DNA of 64,000 bases from Chryseobacterium carnipullorum (GTDB taxonomy: Bacteria > Bacteroidota > Bacteroidia > Flavobacteriales > Weeksellaceae). A program made the translations under genes and the position numbers. The stretch is from positions 310,001-374,000 of the forward strand of contig NZ_FRCD01000001.1 of the NCBI RefSeq assembly GCF_900142785.1, in the 5' to 3' direction. This document shows positions 32,539-41,028 of the stretch, piece after piece. Numbering within the stretch: the first letter of the stretch is position 1; the number at the start of each line of letters is the position of its first letter. A model generated the notes under the pieces. That model worked only from the letters and a program-made list of their open reading frames with translations. It was not told where the DNA came from and made no database searches.

Positions 32539-32570
32539 CAAATATAGGACGAATATTTATACCTTACAAA
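32539..32570 (-). promoter_or_regulatory. Promoter of tRNA-Asn copy 2
   Basis: TTTG (32567-32570), 20 bases, TATATTTG (32539-32546) on the minus strand. Same spacing as copy 1. Confidence 0.8.
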
Positions 32571-32597
32571 TATTTTTTAGAAAAAATTTCAAAAAAA

Positions 32598-34079
32598 TTA
32601 TAAACTGCCGGTAAGTGCTTTAAAGATATCACTTCCGAAGATCAGTAACATCAATCCTAGCAGGAAGATAACCCCAATCATCTGTGCGTTTTCCAATACT
32701 TTCTGAGGTACAGGTTTGCCTGTAACTACTTCCCATAATGTAAACAAAACGTGTCCGCCATCTAATCCAGGAATTGGAATAAGATTCAGGAATGCCAACC
32801 ATACCGAGAACATTGCTGTAAAACTCCAGAACATACTCCAGTTGATAGATACACCTCCGTCTTTCGACTTCTCTACAGGCATATTCTTGATGATCGCCAA
32901 AGGACCACCCACTTTTTTGTATCCCTGAACTTTCTTGTTGAATACCAGTTTAAACTGCTTCACCTGATACGTCAAACTTTCAATGCTTCTGGTAAAGCCT
33001 CTTCCGATAGATTCTATAAATGTGAAATGTTGTGTGCTGGCGAACTTTTGCATTTGCTTATAAGACATAATGCCTAGTGTGCCTTCTTTGGAAACCTGAA
33101 GGGTTAAAGGATGAACTGCCCCGGCTCTTAATACTTCCGTATTAATTGCTTTTCCTGAATTCTTTACAACAACACCTTGCAGTTCGTCATAATAATTGAT
33201 TTTCTGGCCATTTACAGAAACGATCTGATCTCCTATTTTTAAACCTGCTTCAGCTGCTTTAGGATTCACGATGGAATCAATAATAGGTAAAGATCTTGGC
33301 GTAAGGAATGCTCTTGGATTCTCATCTTTGAAAGCCAGTGCTTTTCCGTCATCATTCGTGTTGAAAGTAACTTCCTTACCATTTCTTAGAACAGTTACCT
33401 GATCACTTAATAAAATATCCAAAGACAGTTTATCCAGATTGTTCTGGACCTTTCCATCTACTTTTAAGATTTTATCACCGTCTTCAAAGCCCATTGCTTT
33501 GGCAATATTGGTATAATGCATCGGCGTATCTACCTTCGTGGTATCAAAAGAGGTTTCTCCGTTGAAATAAGAAAGACTTCCGAAAATAATCCAGGCAAGG
33601 AAAAAGTTTACTGTAACCCCTCCAAGCATGATGATTAGTCTCTGCCATGCCGGTTTCGATCTGAATTCCCATGGCTCAGCAGGTTTTTTCATCTGCTCGG
33701 TGTCCATGCTTTCGTCAATCATCCCTGCAATTTTCACATAGCCACCAAAAGGAAGCCATCCGATTCCGTATTTCGTCTGCTCAGGATGTTTTCTCCAGTC
33801 GTTGTCTGAAAGTTTTGATATATCGATAGGGACTTCTTTCTCTTTACCATCTACTACAATGGTTTCTGTGTCCGGAAGGTTTTTCGAAATAAATTTATAC
33901 TGCCATTTTCCGTTGATCTTCTTCATTGAAAAGAGAGAAAACCAAGGATCGAAAAACAGGAAGAATTTCTCAGCTCTGGTCTTAAACCATTTTGCCGGTA
34001 AAAAGTGTCCAAGCTCATGAAGAACCACTAAAATAGAAATACTTAGTATGAACTGGAAAATCTTGATTGCTAATTCCAT
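32598..34079 (-). CDS. rseP: RIP metalloprotease RseP (site-2 protease)
   Basis: 493 residues. Intramembrane zinc protease: HELGH at residues 21-25 in the first helix, and the third-ligand motif NLIPIPGLDGGH in the C-terminal membrane part. A PDZ domain is present (AEAGLKIGDQIVSVNGQKI), and a second, more divergent one upstream. It cleaves membrane-anchored anti-sigma factors and remnant signal peptides. A long soluble insertion between helix 1 and helix 2 (about residues 50-130, with PEQTKYGIGWLPFGGYVKIAGM) is typical of Bacteroidota RseP. Confidence 0.95.
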   Translation of the reverse strand: MELAIKIFQFILSISILVVLHELGHFLPAKWFKTRAEKFFLFFDPWFSLFSMKKINGKWQYKFISKNLPDTETIVVDGKEKEVPIDISKLSDNDWRKHPEQTKYGIGWLPFGGYVKIAGMIDESMDTEQMKKPAEPWEFRSKPAWQRLIIMLGGVTVNFFLAWIIFGSLSYFNGETSFDTTKVDTPMHYTNIAKAMGFEDGDKILKVDGKVQNNLDKLSLDILLSDQVTVLRNGKEVTFNTNDDGKALAFKDENPRAFLTPRSLPIIDSIVNPKAAEAGLKIGDQIVSVNGQKINYYDELQGVVVKNSGKAINTEVLRAGAVHPLTLQVSKEGTLGIMSYKQMQKFASTQHFTFIESIGRGFTRSIESLTYQVKQFKLVFNKKVQGYKKVGGPLAIIKNMPVEKSKDGGVSINWSMFWSFTAMFSVWLAFLNLIPIPGLDGGHVLFTLWEVVTGKPVPQKVLENAQMIGVIFLLGLMLLIFGSDIFKALTGSL

Positions 34080-34137
34080 TAATAATTTTTAGATTTAATT
34101 TGCAAAGGTAACAATTATCAAAACTATGCCAAATAAA

Positions 34138-34163
34138 AAAGCCTCCCTAAATGAGAAGCTTTG
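34138..34163 (-). terminator. Weak terminator after the DUF6646-like gene
   Basis: AGCTTCTC-ATTTA-GGGAGGCT on the minus strand with a bulge, followed by TTTTTTA. Imperfect but well placed. Confidence 0.5.
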
Positions 34164-34181
34164 TCATATATTAAGCTGATA

Positions 34182-34622
34182 TTACAGATTGAAAGAAACA
34201 CCTATACTGCCGTTATTGCCTACTTCTGCAAAAACACCCACTTTCTCCGTGAAAAAGTAACGCGCTCCGATGTGGGCTCCAATCCCAAAATCTTTCCCTA
34301 GTACTCCCACGTCAACTCCTGGGTAAATATCCCATTTAGCGGGTAGGTCAAGAGCTTCCTGAAGGTGGAAATTCACCCTTCCGAATACAAAAACACGGTT
34401 GTCTTTGTCATTATCTTTATAATCACCAAAGTAAGCATTAAGCCCTGCTCCAACAGATACAAGCTTGTTTAGTCCATAGTCATAAGTTCCTGTAACTCCC
34501 GTTCCATAACCCCATGCACTCAATCCAAGCTGAATTTTCTGATCACCTTTTCCTGTATAAGCCTGCGCATTGGCGGTAGCTCCACAAAAAATAACCATGA
34601 ATGTAAAAATTAACTTCTTCAT
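34182..34622 (-). CDS. Small outer-membrane beta-barrel protein (DUF6646-like)
   Basis: 146 residues from ATG 34622; MKKLIFTFMVIFCGATANAQ is a clear signal peptide, so the longer frame to 34667 is rejected. The mature part has alternating strands (KIQLGLSAWGYGTG, TYDYGLNKLVSVGAGLNAYF, FGIGAHIGARYFFTEKVGV) and ends GVSFNL, typical of eight-stranded barrels. I believe it fits DUF6646. Function unknown. Confidence 0.7.
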   Translation of the reverse strand: MKKLIFTFMVIFCGATANAQAYTGKGDQKIQLGLSAWGYGTGVTGTYDYGLNKLVSVGAGLNAYFGDYKDNDKDNRVFVFGRVNFHLQEALDLPAKWDIYPGVDVGVLGKDFGIGAHIGARYFFTEKVGVFAEVGNNGSIGVSFNL

Positions 34623-34725
34623 AAACTTTAAATTTTTAATGATAACGATAAGAGGTATCATTATCAAAAATGAAACCGAATATTTCAGAAAATATAAAAT
34701 TTACAGAAAATCAATGGGTATTTTG

Positions 34726-35554
34726 CTAGTGGACAAGCGTATTATATTTCTCAAAATATCTTAACCCCAGCTCTCTTTGCCCTTTTGCATCAAAGTGTAT
34801 ATGATCATAGGAATTTATTCAGCTTAGATATTTCAAAAGGAAATGTAGGGTCTGCATATGCTGAATTGTTAACTCTGTTTGGGGTCGTTTTAATCTTTTC
34901 CTGCTGTGCTATTCTTGAAGGATGTCGGTTCACCCAGAACGGAACCATTCCCCCCAATACAATTGGAAGATTAGGATCATTTAAATCCTTTCGTAGATCT
35001 CCAATAAATTTGTCCAGTAATGTAGTATAATTTGTGGTATTTACATTAAATTCTCCCTGATGCCATAATATACCTTTTAAAGAACTCCCGGGATTATTAT
35101 TGAGTGCGGTTAAAGTTCTCTTTACTGCATCGTTATACAGGGGGGTGTTTTTAGACCATTGCTGTATGGTGGTACCTCCATAGCCGCAGGGAACGAGCAA
35201 TATTTTACGATCGGGTTTTAGCAAATATTGTTTATATTTTTTTGCGAAAGTTAATCCGAAACCTATCTTACTGTTGTTGGAGGTCCAATGATGTAAAGCT
35301 TCACTGGCGACAATAACTTTATTATTGAATGTACCATGCCTCCCTACTTGGAAAATATCGGGATCTATGGTATCTATCATTGGATCGTAACCTATTCCAT
35401 AATGGGTATTGGATTGTCCGGCGATTAAAAAAATATCGTACTGTGGCGCGGCTGTTTTTGATTGCAATAAATGAACTTCTTCTTCAATGTTGTCTGTTGT
35501 GTTTGTGCAGTGTACAAAAAAGAATGCCATAAGTACTAGAATAAATTTTTTCAT
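34726..35554 (-). pseudogene. Sialate O-acetylesterase-like SGNH lipoprotein, frameshifted near its 3' end
   Basis: From ATG 35554 the frame gives a lipoprotein (MKKFILVLMAFFFVHCTN) with the SGNH nucleophile block FLIAGQSNTHYG, the oxyanion CGYGGT and GILWHQGE, typical of SASA/CE6 esterases. It stops at TGA (34805-34807) after SKLNKFL. Removing one of the two bases GG at 34810-34811 restores KFYDHIHFDAKGQRELGLRYF and reaches TAG at 34726. That lost segment holds the DxxH catalytic Asp/His. So the encoded 249-residue product lacks two of three triad residues. A single-base sequencing error is the alternative. Confidence 0.7.
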
Positions 35555-35766
35555 GTGTTTGTGTTTAATCATCATTTGTTGTGTAATATATTTGTTTACT
35601 GATAAATTTGTAAAAATTCTTTAGTAATTTGCTTTTGGATTATTCAACTAATTGGTAAATGAATTGTATCCCCTATTCTGAATGTTTTTTGGATCGGAAT
35701 AAGGCTATTATTAATCCCCTTTTTGTGATATAAAGCAATTTTTATGCCATTTGAAATATAAATAAT

Positions 35767-36519
35767 ATGAAAATTATAGGATTAAATTTAGATATTGTCT
35801 GGAAAGACAAAAAGAAAAATTTTCAAATAATCGAGGGTGAGTTGAAAGATCTGGAAGCAGATATTTTTCTCCTTCCAGAAATGTTTTCTACAGGTTTCTG
35901 TATGGATGCAGATGAAGTTTCAGACAGGCATGAAGAATCTCTGGAGTTTTTGAAAAAGATGGCAAAAGAAAAAAATGCAGCCTTTTGTGGAAGTGCTCCG
36001 GTAGAAATGGGTGGTCATTTTTATAACAGAATGTATTTTGTGCAGCCTGACTCCGAAAGTTTTTTCTACGATAAAAGACACCTTTTTTCTTTTTCAGGAG
36101 AAGATCAAGTGTATAGCCCGGGACATAAAAGGGTCATTGTGAATTATAAAGGATTCCGGATTTTACTTCAGGTATGCTACGATCTTCGTTTTCCGGTATT
36201 TGCAAGAAATAATGATGATTATGATGCTGTTTTATACATCGCCAACTGGCCTGAGAAGAGAGTCGGAGCATGGGAACATCTTTTAAAAGCCAGAGCCATT
36301 GAAAACCTGTCTTTTGTTTTTGGTTTAAACAGGATTGGGACGGACGGAAATAATCTTTTTTATCAGGAAAGTTCACACTGCTTTTTCGCAGACGGAACTG
36401 AGATTTCCCAAAAAAACGGAAATATCATCTCTGCAGAACTCAATATAGATGAATTGAAAGACTTCAGACAGCACTTTCAGTTTCTTAATGACAGAGATAA
36501 GTTTACAATAGATTTATAG
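35767..36519 (+). CDS. Nitrilase-family amidohydrolase, omega-amidase type
   Basis: 250 residues. The Glu-Lys-Cys triad is E38 (LLPEMFSTGF), Lys in YDKRHLFSF and Cys in LLQVCYDLRFPVFAR. The short length and the LPEMFSTGF and CYDLRFP motifs match YafV/Nit2-type omega-amidases, which hydrolyse 2-oxoglutaramate or 2-oxosuccinamate. Single gene, convergent with the thioredoxin operon and ended by a shared hairpin. Confidence 0.88.
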   Translation: MKIIGLNLDIVWKDKKKNFQIIEGELKDLEADIFLLPEMFSTGFCMDADEVSDRHEESLEFLKKMAKEKNAAFCGSAPVEMGGHFYNRMYFVQPDSESFFYDKRHLFSFSGEDQVYSPGHKRVIVNYKGFRILLQVCYDLRFPVFARNNDDYDAVLYIANWPEKRVGAWEHLLKARAIENLSFVFGLNRIGTDGNNLFYQESSHCFFADGTEISQKNGNIISAELNIDELKDFRQHFQFLNDRDKFTIDL

Positions 36520-36522
36520 GAA

Positions 36523-36575
36523 AAGGCTGAATTTGAGACTAAAGCAGAATATCTTCTTTTCTCAATTTCAGCCTT
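36523..36575. terminator. Bidirectional terminator
   Basis: AAGGCTGAATTTGAGA and TCTCAATTTCAGCCTT pair with a single mismatch over a 21-base loop, between convergent nitrilase and thioredoxin genes. Confidence 0.8.
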
Positions 36576-36586
36576 AGCCTGAATTT

Positions 36587-36886
36587 TTAAGAATATTGTT
36601 TAAGCAGTTCCGTGAGTGTATTCACATCATGAACACCGCTTTCTTTCCATAAGAGTTCACCGTTTTTGAACACCGCCAATGTTGGAACTCCCCGAACTCC
36701 ATATTGTGCCGCCAACGCGGGATATTGGTCTACATCTACTTTGATAATTCTGGCTCCTTCGCCGATATTTTCCTTTACCGTATTTAAAACAGAGGATTGT
36801 ACTTTACATGGCTGACACCAGGTAGCAAAAAAGTCAATAAGTACAGGTCTTTCCGAATTGATGATTTCCTGAAATTTTTGTGACAT
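36587..36886 (-). CDS. Thioredoxin
   Basis: 99 residues from ATG 36886. The active site is WCQPC (C24, C27), with Gln in place of the usual Gly of WCGPC. The cis-Pro motif GVRGVPTLAVFKNGE is present. It sits downstream of the rhodanese and MBL-rhodanese genes, so it may reduce persulfide intermediates made by them, rather than being the main cellular thioredoxin. ATG 36886 is preferred over an upstream in-frame start that would add eight residues without homology. Confidence 0.92.
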   Translation of the reverse strand: MSQKFQEIINSERPVLIDFFATWCQPCKVQSSVLNTVKENIGEGARIIKVDVDQYPALAAQYGVRGVPTLAVFKNGELLWKESGVHDVNTLTELLKQYS

Positions 36887-36949
36887 AGTTCTAGTTTTTA
36901 TTGAAACCATTAAGATTCTCCTTGATCAATCTTAATGGCTTAATTATTT

Positions 36950-37324
36950 TTACTTTCCGGATGATTTCTCATCCTGTATTGCTTTTACATTTTTCCAGCT
37001 GGTCCCGTCATAAGCCTCTATGCCGTTTTTCTTCAGGATTTCCATTGCCTGATCGGCCTGTATTCCTTTATTACAGAACACAACAACTTTTTTGTCTTTC
37101 AGCGAATCTATAGTATTCTGTAGTTCAGCTAATGGGATGTTGATAGCGTTCTTTGCGGTTCCTGCTTCATACTGTTCCGGAATTCTTACATCCACTAAGG
37201 TGGCATCTGAACTGTTGACCACTTCTCTGATATCTGCTATTGGGGCTATTCCCGTACCCGCTGTTTTACAAGAGGTTACCACTAAAATTGCAGCTAAAAG
37301 GAATCCGGAAATCTTTACTGTCAT
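36950..37324 (-). CDS. Rhodanese-domain lipoprotein
   Basis: 124 residues from ATG 37324. Signal peptide and lipobox LVVTSCK, then a single rhodanese domain: ATLVDVRIPEQYEAGTAKNAINIPL and the active-site Cys in VVFCNKGIQADQA. It is exported to the periplasm or outer membrane, so it would handle sulfane sulfur outside the cytoplasm. Located between the MBL-rhodanese and thioredoxin genes on one operon. Confidence 0.88.
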   Translation of the reverse strand: MTVKISGFLLAAILVVTSCKTAGTGIAPIADIREVVNSSDATLVDVRIPEQYEAGTAKNAINIPLAELQNTIDSLKDKKVVVFCNKGIQADQAMEILKKNGIEAYDGTSWKNVKAIQDEKSSGK

Positions 37325-37328
37325 GATA

Positions 37329-38738
37329 TTACAAAGTCTTTGACTGGCATACAAAATCTGTAGTTGGTAGTTTTTCCGTCTTTTTAATCCCGTTGAAACC
37401 TCCTTCTATTTCAGTAAAGTTTCTGATTCCGTGTGCATTAAGGATGCTTGCTGCAATCATGCTTCTGTATCCACCTGCACAATGAAGGAAGAAGTGTTCC
37501 GAGTCATCTATGGTTTTTACCCAGTCACTGATGGTATCCAAAGGCTTATTGAATGCATTGTCAACGTGTTCCGCAGAATATTCGCTTAGTTTTCTGACAT
37601 CGATTACTTTAGCGTTTTCTGTAAACTGTTCAGCGAATTCAGCGGGAGATATTCTTTTGATTTCGTCAGTTTCTTTTCCTGCATCTTTCCATGCACTGAA
37701 ACTGCCGTCGAGATATCCTAAAACATTGTCAAAACCAACTCTGCTTAATCGGGTAATGACTTCTTCTTCACTTCCTGTATCAGTTACAAGTAAAATAGGA
37801 TGTTTTACATCTACAATCATATTTCCGACCCATGGCGCAAAATCTCCTTTTAAACCGATATTAACTGAATTAGGAATAAATCCTTTATGAAACTCTGCGG
37901 GGCTTCTTGTATCTAAAATTAAAGCACCCGTATCTTCTGCAAAAGCCTCAAAATCTTCAGCAGCAATCGGACTTAGGCCTTTGTTCATTACCACATCCAG
38001 GCTTTCATATCCGCCTTTGTTCATGGCTACATTCATTCCGAAATATTTCGGTGGAGCAGTAAGACCGTCCAGAACTTCTCTGATGAATGATTCTTTATCA
38101 GGCTGGTTAAGCGCATAATTGGTCTTTTTCTGATTTCCCAGAATGTCGACTGTTTCTTTCTGCATATTTTTTCCACATGCTGAACCTGCACCGTGAGCAG
38201 GATAAACGGTAATACTGTCGTCCAGAGGGATAATTTTTGTCTGAAGACTGTCATACAGAATTCCGGCAAGATCTTCCTGCGTAAGATTGGTTGCTTTCTG
38301 TGCCAGGTCAGGCCTTCCGACGTCACCCAGAAACAGAGTGTCGCCTGTAAAAATAGCCGTTTCAACACCGTTTTCATCGATGAGCAGATAGGTGGTACTC
38401 TCCATCGTATGTCCCGGAGTATGAAGTGCTTTTATTTTTATTTTTCCGATCTCAAAGATCTGATTATCTTCAGCAATGATTGCATCAAATGCAGGCTGAG
38501 CAGTAGGTCCGTAAACAATGGGAGCCCCGGTTTTTTGACTTAAATCCAAATGTCCTGAAACAAAATCAGCATGGAAATGAGTCTCAAAAATATATTTTAA
38601 AGTAACATTGTCTTTTTCTAGACGATCCTGATAAGGTTTTACCTCTCTCAAAGGATCAATAATGGCAGCTTCATTTTCTGATACAATATAATAGGCACCC
38701 TGAGCCAGACAGCCCGTATATATTTGTTCAATTTTCAT
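37329..38738 (-). CDS. MBL-fold hydrolase fused to two rhodanese domains (persulfide dioxygenase/transferase type)
   Basis: 469 residues. The N-terminal metallo-beta-lactamase domain has the iron/zinc motif THFHAD (H54, H56, D58), ALHTPGHTMESTTYL and FTGDTLFLGDVGRPDL, as in ETHE1-like persulfide dioxygenases. Two rhodanese domains follow (about 260-350 and 365-460). The first lacks the catalytic Cys (LLVTDTGSEEE); the second keeps it (FFLHCAGGYRSMIAAS). This architecture converts persulfide to sulfite and transfers sulfur. First gene of a three-gene operon with the rhodanese lipoprotein and thioredoxin. Confidence 0.92.
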   Translation of the reverse strand: MKIEQIYTGCLAQGAYYIVSENEAAIIDPLREVKPYQDRLEKDNVTLKYIFETHFHADFVSGHLDLSQKTGAPIVYGPTAQPAFDAIIAEDNQIFEIGKIKIKALHTPGHTMESTTYLLIDENGVETAIFTGDTLFLGDVGRPDLAQKATNLTQEDLAGILYDSLQTKIIPLDDSITVYPAHGAGSACGKNMQKETVDILGNQKKTNYALNQPDKESFIREVLDGLTAPPKYFGMNVAMNKGGYESLDVVMNKGLSPIAAEDFEAFAEDTGALILDTRSPAEFHKGFIPNSVNIGLKGDFAPWVGNMIVDVKHPILLVTDTGSEEEVITRLSRVGFDNVLGYLDGSFSAWKDAGKETDEIKRISPAEFAEQFTENAKVIDVRKLSEYSAEHVDNAFNKPLDTISDWVKTIDDSEHFFLHCAGGYRSMIAASILNAHGIRNFTEIEGGFNGIKKTEKLPTTDFVCQSKTL

Positions 38739-39103
38739 TGGGTCTTTTTTAAATTTTAGATAAAGATACGAAGTATTAGATGAAATGTAAATGAAATGTT
38801 AAATCCGTGCGATAGTTTCTTTCAATATTCGAGGGGGTGAAAGCCTTAAAATCCTTTGTTTTCAAATGGAAAGGGGATGTCGTGAAAAAGTGATTTAATG
38901 CAATGTTTTTTATCATGTGCAAAAAATGAAAATAATTGTGTAGGGCCATTCTTTGCATTGTTCCCTTCTCTCATTGTTTTGAATTTGAAGAAAAGGGCAT
39001 TCATGGATTTTTAAAGTGTATTCACTAAGATTATTCCGGAATATCACTTTAATGGTCAGATATTTTACAAAAACTTTTATATTTATAGGTTAAAAAAGAT
39101 CAG
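38739..39103. other. Gene-free divergent intergenic region
   Basis: 365 AT-rich bases separating the leftward sulfur operon from the rightward HerA-like gene. It must contain both promoters; TATCTTTA (minus strand, about 38767) resembles the -7 element. No open frame or repeat that I can support. Confidence 0.5.
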
Positions 39104-40630
39104 ATGGCAGACAAAACACAATTTATTGAAGAACTGAACACAAGATATACTCCAAAAGGAGAACACATTATACTGGGAAAGGGAATGCTGGACGGTGAAG
39201 TAGTACCGGAAGTCAATGTAACTATTCCTTTGAAAACAATCAACCGTCATGGTCTTATTGCAGGGGCCACAGGAACGGGAAAAACAAAAACACTTCAGGT
39301 ATTTGCAGAGCAGCTTTCTCATGCAGGAATTCCATCTTTAGTTTTGGATATTAAAGGTGACTTTTCAGGAATAGCTGAAGCCGGCCAGATGAATCCTGTG
39401 ATTGAAGAAAGATATGCCAAAACACAACTTCCGTATAATCCGCAGGCATTTCCGGTAGAGCTGATGAGCATTTCCGGTGGAAAAGGGGTAAAACTACGGG
39501 CGACTGTGACAGAATTCGGTCCGGTTTTGTTAAGCAAGATCCTGGAGCTGAATGATACCCAACAGAGTATTATGTCTATTGTTTTTAAATACAGTGATGA
39601 TAAAGGCCTTCCATTAATTGATCTCAGTGACTTAAAGAAAGTTCTGCAGTATGTGACGGACAATGCTCAGGGGAAAGCTGAACTGGCAGCCAATTATGGA
39701 TCTATTGCTTCCGCTTCATTAGGGGCAATCCTAAGATCTATCGTGGCACTGGAACAGCAGGGTGCCTCTGACTTTTTTGGAGAATTAAGTTTTGACGTTC
39801 ATGATCTTTTGGAAACCAGAGATGGAAAAGGAGTGGTCAATATCTTAAGAGTTGCCGAAATACAAAGCAAACCACAACTCTTTTCAACATTTATGCTTTC
39901 TCTGTTTGCAGAAATTTATATGACTTTTCCTGAAGAAGGAGATAGTGGGAAACCTAAACTGGTTCTGTTTATAGACGAGGCTCACTTAATTTTTGATGAA
40001 GCTTCCAAGGCATTGCTTTCCCAAATTGAAACAATGGTCAAACTGATCCGTTCAAAAGGAGTCGGGATCTATTTTATTACACAGATTCCGGGTGATGTTC
40101 CTGAGAATGTGCTGTCACAGTTAGGGCTGAAGATTCAGCATGCATTGAGAGGTTTTACGGCAAAAGATAAAAAAGAGATTACCAAAGCTGTTGAAAATTA
40201 CCCCACAACAGAATTTTATAATGCCTCCAGCCTGATCCAGAATCTTGGAATTGGAGAAGCCTTTATTACTGCTTTGGATGAAAAAGGAATTCCTACACCA
40301 CTTGTTCATACCTATCTGATCTCTCCTGAATCAAGAATGGATGTTTTGAGTGATGCAGAAATTTCAGAACTGACGGGAAAATCTGCGTTAGTAGCCAAAT
40401 ACGAACAACCTGTTGACAAAGAGTCTGCGTATGAAATATTAACAAACAGAATGGAGCAGGCCGCCCAAAATTCTGCACCCACCCAAAAAACAAAACCGGT
40501 AAAAGAAGAACCCGGAATGTTTGAGCAGGTCCTTCAAAGCAAAGCGGGAAGAACTTTTACCAGCACCTTGATGCGGGAAGGAGCAAAAGCGCTTCTTGGA
40601 ATGTTTGGACTGGGGGGAAGAAAGAGATAG
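39104..40630 (+). CDS. HerA-like/DUF853 (YjgR-type) ATPase
   Basis: 508 residues. Walker A GATGTGKT (54-61), then LVLDIKGDFSGIA, Walker B LVLFIDEAHLIF and the arginine-finger region. These are hallmarks of the DUF853/YjgR branch of HerA-FtsK ATPases. Unlike HerA proper, members stand alone without NurA nuclease. Role is unknown in detail. The C-terminal ~60 residues, with EPGMFEQVLQSKAGRTFTST, are typical of the family. Confidence 0.9.
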   Translation: MADKTQFIEELNTRYTPKGEHIILGKGMLDGEVVPEVNVTIPLKTINRHGLIAGATGTGKTKTLQVFAEQLSHAGIPSLVLDIKGDFSGIAEAGQMNPVIEERYAKTQLPYNPQAFPVELMSISGGKGVKLRATVTEFGPVLLSKILELNDTQQSIMSIVFKYSDDKGLPLIDLSDLKKVLQYVTDNAQGKAELAANYGSIASASLGAILRSIVALEQQGASDFFGELSFDVHDLLETRDGKGVVNILRVAEIQSKPQLFSTFMLSLFAEIYMTFPEEGDSGKPKLVLFIDEAHLIFDEASKALLSQIETMVKLIRSKGVGIYFITQIPGDVPENVLSQLGLKIQHALRGFTAKDKKEITKAVENYPTTEFYNASSLIQNLGIGEAFITALDEKGIPTPLVHTYLISPESRMDVLSDAEISELTGKSALVAKYEQPVDKESAYEILTNRMEQAAQNSAPTQKTKPVKEEPGMFEQVLQSKAGRTFTSTLMREGAKALLGMFGLGGRKR

Positions 40631-40720
40631 AATTTTAAAATTAATTCTTCGAAAAAATCATCTGCTATGAAAAGAGTATCAGCTTTTTATTGTATTCGAC
40701 TGGCTGTTTAGAATCTGGTC

Positions 40721-40996
40721 ATGGACAGTATCAATACGCGTTTTACTTTTTTTGATATATTTTTTGTTATTTTAGCCGCATTGCCTTTATTGGTAAATAA
40801 AAAATGGCTTTATCAGTTATTGGGCGGAATAATTTCTTTCAGTAGTCTGTATGTCTTTTTTGCGGTGTTTCTTTCCAACACTAAAGATTGGCAACAGGCG
40901 CAATTGCAGCCGTTATGGACGTATGGCATGGGTTATGTACTAAGCCTCATAATGTTAAGCTCCTGTCTGATAACGACGGGAATTATAAAATATTAA
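40721..40996 (+). CDS. Small membrane protein, unknown function
   Basis: 91 residues with three hydrophobic stretches (about 8-25, 33-53, 68-88). The ATG is preceded by a plausible spacer and the frame ends just before the exonuclease gene. The overlapping upstream extension of the exonuclease frame is not translated as protein-like sequence, which supports this as a separate gene. Family not recognised. Confidence 0.6.
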   Translation: MDSINTRFTFFDIFFVILAALPLLVNKKWLYQLLGGIISFSSLYVFFAVFLSNTKDWQQAQLQPLWTYGMGYVLSLIMLSSCLITTGIIKY

Positions 40997-41028
40997 TTAA
41001 AAAAAATAGCAGTATAATTAAAAATTCA

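Noticed and set aside
40888..41028. Longer N-terminus for the exonuclease
   Set aside because: It overlaps the 40721-40996 membrane gene in another frame and adds low-complexity residues before the true MYSIIDIESNG start with the first catalytic motif.
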